This document shows positions 1-7,341 of a stretch of DNA of 56,310 bases, one piece after another. A model generated the notes under the pieces. It had not been told where the DNA came from. It made no database searches and saw only the letters and a list, made by a program, of their open reading frames with translations. The translations under genes were made by a program, and so were the position numbers. How positions within the stretch are numbered: the stretch's first letter is position 1; each line of letters begins with the position of its first letter. Where the stretch lies: positions 1 to 56,310 of the forward strand of contig JBFMFR010000047.1 in NCBI GenBank assembly GCA_040752025.1. Direction: 5' to 3'. Source of the stretch: JBFMFR01 sp040752025. GTDB taxonomy: Bacteria > Chloroflexota > Anaerolineae > Anaerolineales > UBA4823.

Positions 1-145
1 TGACGCAGCGTTCCCGGGGTACGCGTCCCCGTTCTGTAACAAACGAAGCTTACCCCGAAACGTGCCCGGCCGCAACCCCTTGCAGGCGTCCCTGCGGGTC
101 GCTCGTTAACATACTAACATGATGGCGCTAGCCGCCTGACCTTCT
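1..145. other. window edge, no gene supported
   Basis: No gene can be supported here. One plus-strand frame is open from the window edge to about position 109 and could be the tail of an upstream gene, but it shows no recognisable motif. A short GC inverted repeat (GCAGG around CCTGC, near 92-106) lies downstream of the hydrolase that ends at 146; it has no T-tract, so it is not called a terminator. Confidence 0.3.
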
Positions 146-1039
146 TTAGACAACCCTCACGGTGTTTGTCAACTGCCCAATGCCATCGATCGAAATCGCT
201 ACTTGATCACCTGCTTGCAAGGTAAAGGAATCAGGAGGGACAATTCCGGTTCCGGTCAAGAGCGCCGCGCCATCAGGGAAACTGGCGCTACGCCCTAAGC
301 AGGAAACCAACTCGTCCAACCTGCGCTGGATCAGCGCAGTATTTGTCTGGCCCGAAAAAACTTGCTCTCCATCCCTCTGGATGTGCAGGTAAATATTCAC
401 CTGCGGCCATTCCAGCATAAACTGCAAGGCAATCGCTGGCCCCAGTGCACAGGAGGCGGTATATATCTTAGCCTGCGGTAGGTACAGGGGATTAGCTCCT
501 TCGATATCCCGGCTGCTCATATCGTTGCCGATCGTCATCCCGACCACCTCCAGCGCCGGATTGAGAACTAACGCTAATTCCGGCTCGGGCACGGACCAGC
601 TTGCATCAGCCCGGATTCCGACCATGTGACGGTTGCCAACTACCTTTTCACCCAAGGCTTTGAAAAATATCTCTGGCCTTTCCGCTGCATAGACTCGGGC
701 ATAAATATCCCCACCATCCAGCGCCTCTTGCTGGCGCGCATGCCGGCTGCGCGTGTAAGTGACCCCCGCTGCCCATACCTCCTGGGTATCCACAGGCGCC
801 AGCAAGTAAGGAAAGCCAGGCTCGGGAACCCGGTTGAGATCAGCGTAGGAATAGTCCATCGCACATCCAGACACATCGTCCTCAAGCGCTTGAATGGCAG
901 CCGCTGCTCGCATCCTGCTGGATTGCAGCCAGGCAGCCAGGGAACCAAACCTATTCGTAATATCGCTTACTTTATCCCCCACCAGGCTACCCAGACGGGC
1001 GCCTTTTTCTGGATCGAAATATCGTAATAGATAGATCAT
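146..1039 (-). CDS. fumarylacetoacetate hydrolase family protein, probable 2-keto-3-deoxy-pentonate dehydratase
   Basis: This 297-residue protein has the FAH C-terminal fold. The metal ligands are visible as E152 and E154 in PEPELAL and D173 in GNDMSSRDIEG. The segments GVTYTRSRHARQ and GANPLYLPQAKIY resemble sugar-acid members of the family (2-keto-3-deoxy-D-arabinonate or D-xylonate dehydratase) more than true fumarylacetoacetases. It is divergent from a YjhG-type xylonate dehydratase, whose product, a 2-keto-3-deoxypentonate, would be its substrate; dehydration would give 2-oxoglutarate semialdehyde as in the Weimberg route. A GGAGG ribosome site lies 9 bases before the ATG. The family is clear; the substrate is inferred from the neighbour. 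Other FAH-fold hydratases or decarboxylases cannot be excluded. Confidence 0.85.
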   Translation of the reverse strand: MIYLLRYFDPEKGARLGSLVGDKVSDITNRFGSLAAWLQSSRMRAAAAIQALEDDVSGCAMDYSYADLNRVPEPGFPYLLAPVDTQEVWAAGVTYTRSRHARQQEALDGGDIYARVYAAERPEIFFKALGEKVVGNRHMVGIRADASWSVPEPELALVLNPALEVVGMTIGNDMSSRDIEGANPLYLPQAKIYTASCALGPAIALQFMLEWPQVNIYLHIQRDGEQVFSGQTNTALIQRRLDELVSCLGRSASFPDGAALLTGTGIVPPDSFTLQAGDQVAISIDGIGQLTNTVRVV

Positions 1040-1173
1040 AGTTTCAATCCTCCAGTAAAATTATAGCTGAAATACTCTGGTAATCCTTTCTTTCCTCACT
1101 TTCTGCTTAACTGTGCTTATACTATGCATACTACAACTAATTTTACACTTGACCTTATCCAAAAGGATTGACT

Positions 1174-3195
1174 ATGAATAATTTACCTCCACATGATCTA
1201 TCCGAACTGCTTGGCAGCGCAGAATCCATCCAATCCTGCCGCACCTCCTCTCGCGGTCCGCAAGGTAAGCTTCCCCTCGACGAGGATATGCTCTTGAACG
1301 AACCCTCCGGGAACATCTTTGGCTGGACGCAGAACGCCGGTATGGGTCTGGAAACATCCGAGCTTAACCGGCCCAATTACCTGATCTTGAGCACACTCGG
1401 CGGACTGCGAGGCGAGGATGGAACTCCGCTGGCTTTGGGCTATCACACCGGTCACTGGGAGCTGGGCCTGCTGGTAAAGGAAGCCGCCCAAACATTGCGC
1501 CAGCTGGGCGCGCTGCCCTTCGCTGCCTACTGCAGCGATCCTTGCGATGGTCGCTCGATGGGCACTCCAGCCATGCTGGATAGCCTGGCCTACCGCAACG
1601 ATGCCGCCATGGTGATTCGCCGCCAGATACGCTCGCTGCCCACTCGCCAGGGCGTGCTGGGCATCGCCGCCTGCGACAAAGGCTTACCGGCAATGATGAT
1701 GGCGCTGGCAGGCAGCAAAGAGCTGCCCGGTGTGATCGTCCCTGGGGGAGTAACCTTGCCCAGCGATGACGCCGAGGATTGCGGAAAAGTCCAGTCGATC
1801 GGCGCCCGTTTCGCACACGGGCTGATCGACCTGGAATATGCTGCAACCATGGGGGCGCGTGCCTGCGGCTCGAGCGGTGGGGGGTGCCAATTCCTGGGCA
1901 CTGCAGCTACCTCCCAAGTGGTCGCAGAATCTTTGGGGATGGCGCTGCCCCACAGCGCCCTCGCACCCTCCGGCGAGCCGGCTTGGCTCGAGCTGGCGCG
2001 CCGCTCAGCGTTGGCCTTGATGCATTTACGAGAGGCAAACCTGACTTCAAGCCAGATTCTGACTGGTCCCGCCATAGAGAATGCCATGCTGGTGCATGCT
2101 GCCTTCGGCGGATCCACCAACCTGCTGCTCCATATCCCCGCGATTGCTCACGCTGCTGGTTTGCCGCGCCCCAGCGTAGAGGATTGGATCAGGGTCAACC
2201 GCACTGCTCCCAGGTTGGTGGATGTGCTGCCCAATGGGCCGCGCGGCTATGCCACCGTGCACGTCTACATGGCCGGCGGTGTTCCAGAAGTTATGCTGTA
2301 TCTGCGCAGCCTGGGGCTGCTCGATACCGATGTTCTCACCGTAAGCGGCGAGAAGCTCTCCACTCTTCTGGATGCCTGGGAACACAGCCCGGTGCGCCAG
2401 GCAGGCCATCACATCCTGCGCGACCGTGAAGGCATCGATCCCGACCAGGTAATCATGAGCCCCACGGCGGCAAAGAAAGCAGGTCTCACCAGCACGCTGG
2501 TCTTCCCGGTCGGCAACCTGGCGCCCCAGGGATCGGTGGTCAAGTCCACCGCCATCGATCCTTCTGTTGTCGGTGAAGGCCAGGTATTCCACTTCCGTGG
2601 TCGCGCCCGTGTCTTTACCACGGAAGCAGCCGCTATTCGCGCGATCAAAGGCCTGGGCGAAAAACCTCTCCAGCCTGGCGAGGCGCTGGTTTACATCGGC
2701 GGCGGCCCCATCGGAACCGGCATGGAGGAGACCTACCAGCTTACTGCCGCGCTCAAGCATCTTCCCTGGGGTAAGCACATCCCCCTGCTTACCGATGCGC
2801 GCTTCTCGGGCGTCTCCACGGGCGCCTGCATCGGGCACATCGGCCCCGAAGCCCTGGCCGGCGGTCCAATCGGCAGACTGCGCGACGGCGACCTGATCGA
2901 GATCGTTATCGATCAAATCAAATTGGAAGGGAGGATTGACCTGGTAGGCCTCCCTGAGAAGGAACTTACCCCTGACGAGGCACAGACGCTCCTAGAACAA
3001 CGCCAGCCTCACCCCCATCTTCAACCCAGAGCGGAGTTGCCCGCGGATACACGTTTATGGGCTGCTCTGCAGGAAGTGAGCGGCGGCACCTGGGGTGGAG
3101 CCGTCTATGATGTTGAAAAGATAATCCAGACACTTGGCTGCCATCTATTTACCAAGGACAATCTTCAAGGACTGGCAGGCACCTGCCACAGATAA
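1174..3195 (+). CDS. yjhG: YjhG/YagF-type D-xylonate dehydratase (IlvD/Edd superfamily)
   Basis: This 673-residue enzyme of the dihydroxy-acid dehydratase superfamily should convert a pentonate such as D-xylonate to its 2-keto-3-deoxy acid using an Fe-S cluster. Diagnostic stretches of the YjhG/YagF group are visible in order: YCSDPCDGRS, IAACDKGLPAMMMALAG, CGSSGGGCQFLGTA, HAAFGGSTNLLLHIPAIAH, MAGGVPEVM, TDARFSGVSTGACIGH and VSGGTWGG. The conserved Cys residues of the cluster region are present, and the length fits the E. coli proteins (about 655). The ATG at 1174 follows AAAAGG by 7 bases and is preferred to the in-frame TTG at 1168. The last 31 bases overlap the 3' end of the convergent WD40 gene. 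Together with the divergent FAH-family gene it suggests non-phosphorylative pentose-acid degradation. Confidence 0.93.
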   Translation: MNNLPPHDLSELLGSAESIQSCRTSSRGPQGKLPLDEDMLLNEPSGNIFGWTQNAGMGLETSELNRPNYLILSTLGGLRGEDGTPLALGYHTGHWELGLLVKEAAQTLRQLGALPFAAYCSDPCDGRSMGTPAMLDSLAYRNDAAMVIRRQIRSLPTRQGVLGIAACDKGLPAMMMALAGSKELPGVIVPGGVTLPSDDAEDCGKVQSIGARFAHGLIDLEYAATMGARACGSSGGGCQFLGTAATSQVVAESLGMALPHSALAPSGEPAWLELARRSALALMHLREANLTSSQILTGPAIENAMLVHAAFGGSTNLLLHIPAIAHAAGLPRPSVEDWIRVNRTAPRLVDVLPNGPRGYATVHVYMAGGVPEVMLYLRSLGLLDTDVLTVSGEKLSTLLDAWEHSPVRQAGHHILRDREGIDPDQVIMSPTAAKKAGLTSTLVFPVGNLAPQGSVVKSTAIDPSVVGEGQVFHFRGRARVFTTEAAAIRAIKGLGEKPLQPGEALVYIGGGPIGTGMEETYQLTAALKHLPWGKHIPLLTDARFSGVSTGACIGHIGPEALAGGPIGRLRDGDLIEIVIDQIKLEGRIDLVGLPEKELTPDEAQTLLEQRQPHPHLQPRAELPADTRLWAALQEVSGGTWGGAVYDVEKIIQTLGCHLFTKDNLQGLAGTCHR

Positions 3196-4958
3196 ATGTT
3201 GCCGCGCTCATCGCCCGAAACGAGCATTTTCCCATCCGGTGACCAGGCCAGGCCATCTACGTGCTTTGTATGCCCGTTCAGACGAAACAAAATCTCCCCC
3301 GTTGTGGTATCCCGTACATCGACTCGCACCTCGCCCGAGCTAATGGCAATACGTTTCCCATCCGGCGACCAGGCGAGCGCGTATACCGGGGAGAGGTTTA
3401 CCCACTTGCATAGCAGTGTGGTAGTTTGAATATCCCAGATCTGCATGCTTGGGCGAACAACATCTCCTATCGCCAGCCTGGTACCATCCGGAGACCAGAC
3501 CATGACAGGAGTTGCTCCAATCAGATCCAATTGTGTAGGCAATTTATACAAAGATTGCGAAGAGGCAGCATCCCAGATCAAAATTGCGCCGTCCGAATAT
3601 TGTGCCCGCCGGTTACGATCTGGCGCCCAAGCGATCGTGGGAAAGCCCTTTTCAACATCCTGCTCAACAGTTGACGATAACTCCAGCGTGTCTGCATCCC
3701 AGGTTTTCAACTCCTGATACAGGATCTCCGCCTGGATGCCCCGCTGGTCCCAGCGCATGCGAGCAATGGGACCCACGAAATCTTTGATGGCACGCAACAC
3801 CATGCCATCGCGGGTACGAATAGCGGCAACCTCGCTCTCCTTAAAAACATACACTACCTGGCCATCAGGAGAAAGATGCATACCAGGGTCGAACGACATA
3901 TGAATAGAATTCAACAGTGTGTAAGAAGTGGCGTCCCACAACTCAATCGTCATATAACCCGACTGGGTCAAGGTCAAGAATTTGCCATCCTGCGACCAGG
4001 CTACGCGCGGACACATCAGCCAGGTATCCAGGAATTGAAGGACGCTGCCGTTGCGGCTATCGATCACAAAGGCCCCTTTTTCGAAGTTAAAGGTGCTGAC
4101 GACCACGCGAGGATCGCCCGGCGCAGGCGAAGCAAAAACATAACCAGGCGGTCGCCCCAATGCTTCATAGGGCAGCGCAAAGAGTTCTTCTCCTGTGGAT
4201 GCATCCCATGCCTTGAGAACACCTGCTTCTGTCGAAATGATACGCTCACCATCAGAGGACCATACCGCATTGAAAGTAAAATCTGAATAGCTGTGCAGAT
4301 CCTCTTGAATAGGGTATTGGGCGAGTTGCTTTCCTGTACTGGCCTGCCAGCGAATGATCTTCCCATCTTGAGATTTTGTGAGCAGCTCAGAGCTATCCGG
4401 CGACCAGGCAACCGAGTTGTAAATCGAAGCCGGCAACATTACAGGCGTTTGGGTTCCATTCATCACATCCCAAACTTCAATAACGCAGTTCTGCTCAAAA
4501 CGATCAGCGCTGTCAACTTTGCGCATCAGAGCCAAAAGGCGGCTATCGGGGCTAAATGCCAGTTTATCGAATACCTTGTCCGTCCGTCGAGCCCAAATTA
4601 CTTCGAAGGTCAGGCTGTCGTAAAGCTGGACTCCAACTTCGCTGCTGATGGCCAGGTATTTGCCATCGAGCGAGAGCGCCGAAGTAATTACATTGCCTTT
4701 GCCCAGGCGAACTGCCGGTACCAGGATTTGAGGCGTAGGGACAGGCGTGCGAGTAGGTATGATGATGGGGGTGTGGGAAAGCGTGGGCGTGGGCGTGTCT
4801 GCCAGCGGCGTAACCGTCGCCCGTGGCGGTATCTGGGACGGCGTGGCCGAGCTGGCTGGCAGAGCGGCAGGCGCAGCCGGCCGGTTGCAACCCGTTAGCA
4901 GCCAGAAGAAAGCGGGGATAAGACACGCCAGGGCGAGAAATTTGCACAGGCGAAGCAC
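3165..4958 (-). CDS. WD40-repeat lipoprotein
   Basis: This 597-residue protein starts with a type II signal peptide (hydrophobic run, then LLTGC with C24 as lipidated residue). A linker rich in Pro and Thr (about 25-80) follows, then a beta-propeller of WD40-like blades. Typical blade pieces recur: LAWSPDGKRIAISSG, VWSPDGTRLAIGD, LAWSPDGKMLVSGD, and WD-type endings such as VWDVMNG and IWDIQTT. It is probably anchored outside the cytoplasmic membrane as a protein-interaction scaffold; no catalytic domain is present. The only usable start in front of the signal peptide is a GTG at 4958 with a poor ribosome site. It is divergent from the MarR/exporter operon. No specific partner can be named. 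Confidence 0.85.
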   Translation of the reverse strand: MLRLCKFLALACLIPAFFWLLTGCNRPAAPAALPASSATPSQIPPRATVTPLADTPTPTLSHTPIIIPTRTPVPTPQILVPAVRLGKGNVITSALSLDGKYLAISSEVGVQLYDSLTFEVIWARRTDKVFDKLAFSPDSRLLALMRKVDSADRFEQNCVIEVWDVMNGTQTPVMLPASIYNSVAWSPDSSELLTKSQDGKIIRWQASTGKQLAQYPIQEDLHSYSDFTFNAVWSSDGERIISTEAGVLKAWDASTGEELFALPYEALGRPPGYVFASPAPGDPRVVVSTFNFEKGAFVIDSRNGSVLQFLDTWLMCPRVAWSQDGKFLTLTQSGYMTIELWDATSYTLLNSIHMSFDPGMHLSPDGQVVYVFKESEVAAIRTRDGMVLRAIKDFVGPIARMRWDQRGIQAEILYQELKTWDADTLELSSTVEQDVEKGFPTIAWAPDRNRRAQYSDGAILIWDAASSQSLYKLPTQLDLIGATPVMVWSPDGTRLAIGDVVRPSMQIWDIQTTTLLCKWVNLSPVYALAWSPDGKRIAISSGEVRVDVRDTTTGEILFRLNGHTKHVDGLAWSPDGKMLVSGDERGNIYLWQVPASP

Positions 4959-4994
4959 GCAGGAAATTTTATCACGCTTTAAGTTTTCCCCCCC

Positions 4995-5022
4995 TTGACA
5001 AAAATCACTTAACCCGTAAAAT
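4995..5022 (+). promoter_or_regulatory. sigma-70 promoter of the marR/ABC-exporter operon
   Basis: The -35 box TTGACA (4995-5000) is a perfect match. A 16-base spacer separates it from TAAAAT (5017-5022), five of six to the -10 consensus. The predicted start is near 5029, about 68 bases before the MarR ATG at 5097. It overlaps the palindrome at 5021-5057. Confidence 0.7.
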
Positions 5023-5057
5023 AGTTAAGCTTGTTAACCATTAACAAGCTCAACTAT
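5021..5057. promoter_or_regulatory. palindromic operator, probably for the adjacent MarR protein
   Basis: A 17-base inverted repeat with one mismatch and a 3-base spacer: arms 5021-5037 and 5041-5057. The inner 10 bases (AGCTTGTTAA and TTAACAAGCT) pair perfectly. It covers the last bases of the -10 box and the predicted transcription start, so a bound dimer would block initiation. That is the usual arrangement for an autorepressing MarR protein. Binding is inferred; the symmetry is directly visible. Confidence 0.65.
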
Positions 5058-5096
5058 TTTGGTTTTTGCAGGGCAGAAGGATCGAGGAAACAGGAT

Positions 5097-5555
5097 ATGG
5101 ACGATCTCCAAAGCGAACGGGCGCAACTGGTGGGGCAAGTTATCGAGGCTTTCTGGCGGGCGGTGCCCCCCGCCTGGCACAGCATCCGAGCCTATACGCA
5201 CAACACGGCAGTGGAGCACTACCAGATGACCATGGCGCAGTTCGCCATCCTGCGCGGCATTTACCGCGGCAAGACTACGGTCAGCGAGCTGGCGGAGGCG
5301 GGGCGCACCAGCCGCCCGGCGACCAGCCGCATGGTGGACCTGCTGGTGAACAAGGGGCTGGTGCAGCGCGTGGAGGACCGCGAGGACCGGCGGCGGGCGC
5401 AGCTTTCGCTGACCGAGCAGGGCAAGCTGCTGCTGGAGGCGATCTTCGAGCAGACACGGGCCTGGATGCAGGTGCGGCTGGAACGGCTGGACGACGAAGC
5501 GCTGGCAGCCATGCTGCCCGCCCTGGAAGGGCTGCAAACGGCATTCGGCGAGTAG
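5097..5555 (+). CDS. MarR-family transcriptional regulator
   Basis: A 152-residue winged-helix protein from the ATG at 5097, which follows GAGGAAACAGG closely. The upstream in-frame ATG at 5031 lies inside the operator and near the predicted transcription start, so it is rejected. The HTH and wing are visible: TVSELAEAGRTSRPATSRMVDLLVNKGLVQRVEDREDRRR carries the typical MarR recognition helix and the D-R-DRR wing. It leads an operon with two ABC exporter half-transporters, so the usual reading is relief of repression by a compound the exporter removes. The stop codon lies inside an 18-base tandem duplication. Confidence 0.9.
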   Translation: MDDLQSERAQLVGQVIEAFWRAVPPAWHSIRAYTHNTAVEHYQMTMAQFAILRGIYRGKTTVSELAEAGRTSRPATSRMVDLLVNKGLVQRVEDREDRRRAQLSLTEQGKLLLEAIFEQTRAWMQVRLERLDDEALAAMLPALEGLQTAFGE

Positions 5556-5579
5556 AGAACACTCGGCGAGTAGAGAACA
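5545..5579 (+). repeat. tandem 18-base duplication across the marR stop codon
   Basis: The 17-base unit TCGGCGAGTAGAGAACA occurs at 5545-5561 and again at 5563-5579. The first copy contains the MarR TAG stop (5553-5555). The second lies in the 37-base gap before the first exporter gene. It looks like a local slippage duplication that lengthened the intercistronic gap. Confidence 0.8.
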
Positions 5580-5592
5580 TCCGGCAAAGCAC

Positions 5593-7341
5593 ATGAAAAA
5601 CATCCTACGTTTCTTACCCTTCGCAAAACCCTATTGGAAAGAGAGCACCGCCTCGCTGCTGCTGGTGGTGATGAATGTGGCCATGGACCTGGCGATCCCG
5701 CGCCTGATCCAGCGCATCGTGGACCAGGGCATCGCCAACCAGGACATGCAGTTGGTGCTGAACACGGCCGGGATCATGCTGGGGCTGACGCTGCTGAGCA
5801 TGGTCTTCGCGGTGGCCTTTTCGACTCTGTCGGTGATGGCCGGGGAGGGCTTCGGGCGCGACCTGCGCCAGGCGATCTTCGCCAAGATCCAGAGCCTGTC
5901 TTTCAAGAACCTGGACCAACTGCGCACCGGCAACCTGATCGTGCGCCTGACCAGCGACGTGACGCTCTTGCAGCGCCTGCTGCAAGTCTCGCTGCGCATC
6001 GGGACGCGCGCCCCGCTGTTGATGATCGGCAGCCTGATCCTGCTGGTATCCACCAGCCCGCGGCTGGCGCTGTACCTGTCGCCGGTGCTGGCACTGATGG
6101 GGGTGGTGATCTACGTATTCGTCTCCAGGCTGCAACCGTTCTTTATGAGCGTGCAGCAGCGCCTGGACCGCCTGAACAACGTGATGCAGGAGAATATCTC
6201 GGGGGTGCGGGTGATCAAGGCTTTCGTGCGCGCCGATTACGAAAACCGGCGCTTCGACGGGGCCAACCAGGACTTGATGGATCGTACGATCCAGGTGATG
6301 CAGTACCTGTCGTTCCTGATGCCTTCGCTGACTTTCCTGATCAACCTGGGCATCGTGCTGGTGATCTGGGCGGGCGGCCTGCAGGCCATCCAGGGGCAGC
6401 TCACGGTGGGCGAGATCATCGCTTTCACCAACTACCTGATGACGACGATGACGCCCTTGATGATCATGGCGATGATCGCCAGCTCGCTGGCCGGGGCGGG
6501 GGCTTCAGCGCAACGCATCCTGGAGGTGCTGGACAGCACGCCCAGCGTGCAGGAAGCGCCCCAGGCGGTCAGCTTCCCGGCGGCGGGCAAGGCGCAAATC
6601 GCCTTCGAAAACGTGTGTTTCAGCTACGACGGCGACTGCAGCGCGCCGGTGCTGCAAGGCGTCAACCTGAGCGCCGAGGCAGGGCAAACCGTGGCGATCC
6701 TGGGCTCGACCGGGGCGGGCAAGTCCTCGCTGGTGCAGTTGATCCCGCGCTTCTACGACAGCAGCGGGGGCAGCGTGCGCATCGATGGGGTGGACGTGCG
6801 CCAGATCAAGAAGGACGAGCTGCTGGCCAACGTGGGCGTGGCGATGCAGGAGAGCGTGCTGTTCAGCGGGACGGTGAGCGACAACATCCGCTACGGACGG
6901 CCCAGCGCCAGCGACGCGGAAGTGCAGGCGGCGGCCAAGGCCGCACAGGCGCACGAGTTCATCCTGGAGCTGCCGCAGGGCTACGAGACGCACATCACGC
7001 AGCGCGGCACCAACCTGTCCGGCGGGCAGAAACAGCGCATCGCCATCGCCCGGGCGCTGCTGGTGAGGCCCAGGGTGCTGATCCTGGATGACAGCACCAG
7101 CTCGGTGGACGTGGAGACGGAGGCCAGGATCCAGGAGGCGCTGCAAGCCGGGCGGGAGCAGCGCACCACATTTGTCGTTGCCCAACGCATCAGCACGGTG
7201 CTCAACGCCGACAAAATCGTGGTGATCGACAAGGGCCAGGTTGTGGCCCAGGGCACGCACCAGGAATTGATGCAAAACAGCCCGGTTTACCAGGAGATTT
7301 ACGACTCGCAACTGGGCAATGGAGTAGAAGCGCATGTCTGA
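5593..7341 (+). CDS. ABC exporter half-transporter, degenerate-site subunit
   Basis: This 582-residue protein has an N-terminal exporter membrane domain with six predicted helices and a C-terminal ATPase. Visible motifs are Walker A GSTGAGKSS, signature LSGGQKQR, and Walker B VLILDDSTSSVD. The residue after the Walker B Asp is Asp instead of the catalytic Glu, and the switch-loop residue is Gln (VVAQRIST) instead of His. Both changes mark the degenerate nucleotide site of heterodimeric exporters such as TM287/288 and BmrCD. The partner gene overlaps by 8 bases. The ATG at 5593 has only a weak ribosome site. Export of a toxic compound sensed by the MarR protein is likely; the substrate is unknown. 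Confidence 0.92.
   Translation: MKNILRFLPFAKPYWKESTASLLLVVMNVAMDLAIPRLIQRIVDQGIANQDMQLVLNTAGIMLGLTLLSMVFAVAFSTLSVMAGEGFGRDLRQAIFAKIQSLSFKNLDQLRTGNLIVRLTSDVTLLQRLLQVSLRIGTRAPLLMIGSLILLVSTSPRLALYLSPVLALMGVVIYVFVSRLQPFFMSVQQRLDRLNNVMQENISGVRVIKAFVRADYENRRFDGANQDLMDRTIQVMQYLSFLMPSLTFLINLGIVLVIWAGGLQAIQGQLTVGEIIAFTNYLMTTMTPLMIMAMIASSLAGAGASAQRILEVLDSTPSVQEAPQAVSFPAAGKAQIAFENVCFSYDGDCSAPVLQGVNLSAEAGQTVAILGSTGAGKSSLVQLIPRFYDSSGGSVRIDGVDVRQIKKDELLANVGVAMQESVLFSGTVSDNIRYGRPSASDAEVQAAAKAAQAHEFILELPQGYETHITQRGTNLSGGQKQRIAIARALLVRPRVLILDDSTSSVDVETEARIQEALQAGREQRTTFVVAQRISTVLNADKIVVIDKGQVVAQGTHQELMQNSPVYQEIYDSQLGNGVEAHV

Noticed and set aside
1095..1123. Possible promoter of the xylonate dehydratase gene (TATACT at 1118-1123)
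   Set aside because: The -10 is acceptable but no -35 resemblance exists at normal spacing.
5634..7091. Long plus-strand ORF (485 codons) in a second frame of the exporter gene
   Set aside because: It is a GC-driven shadow rich in Ala, Gly and Arg; the ABC exporter motifs lie in the other frame.
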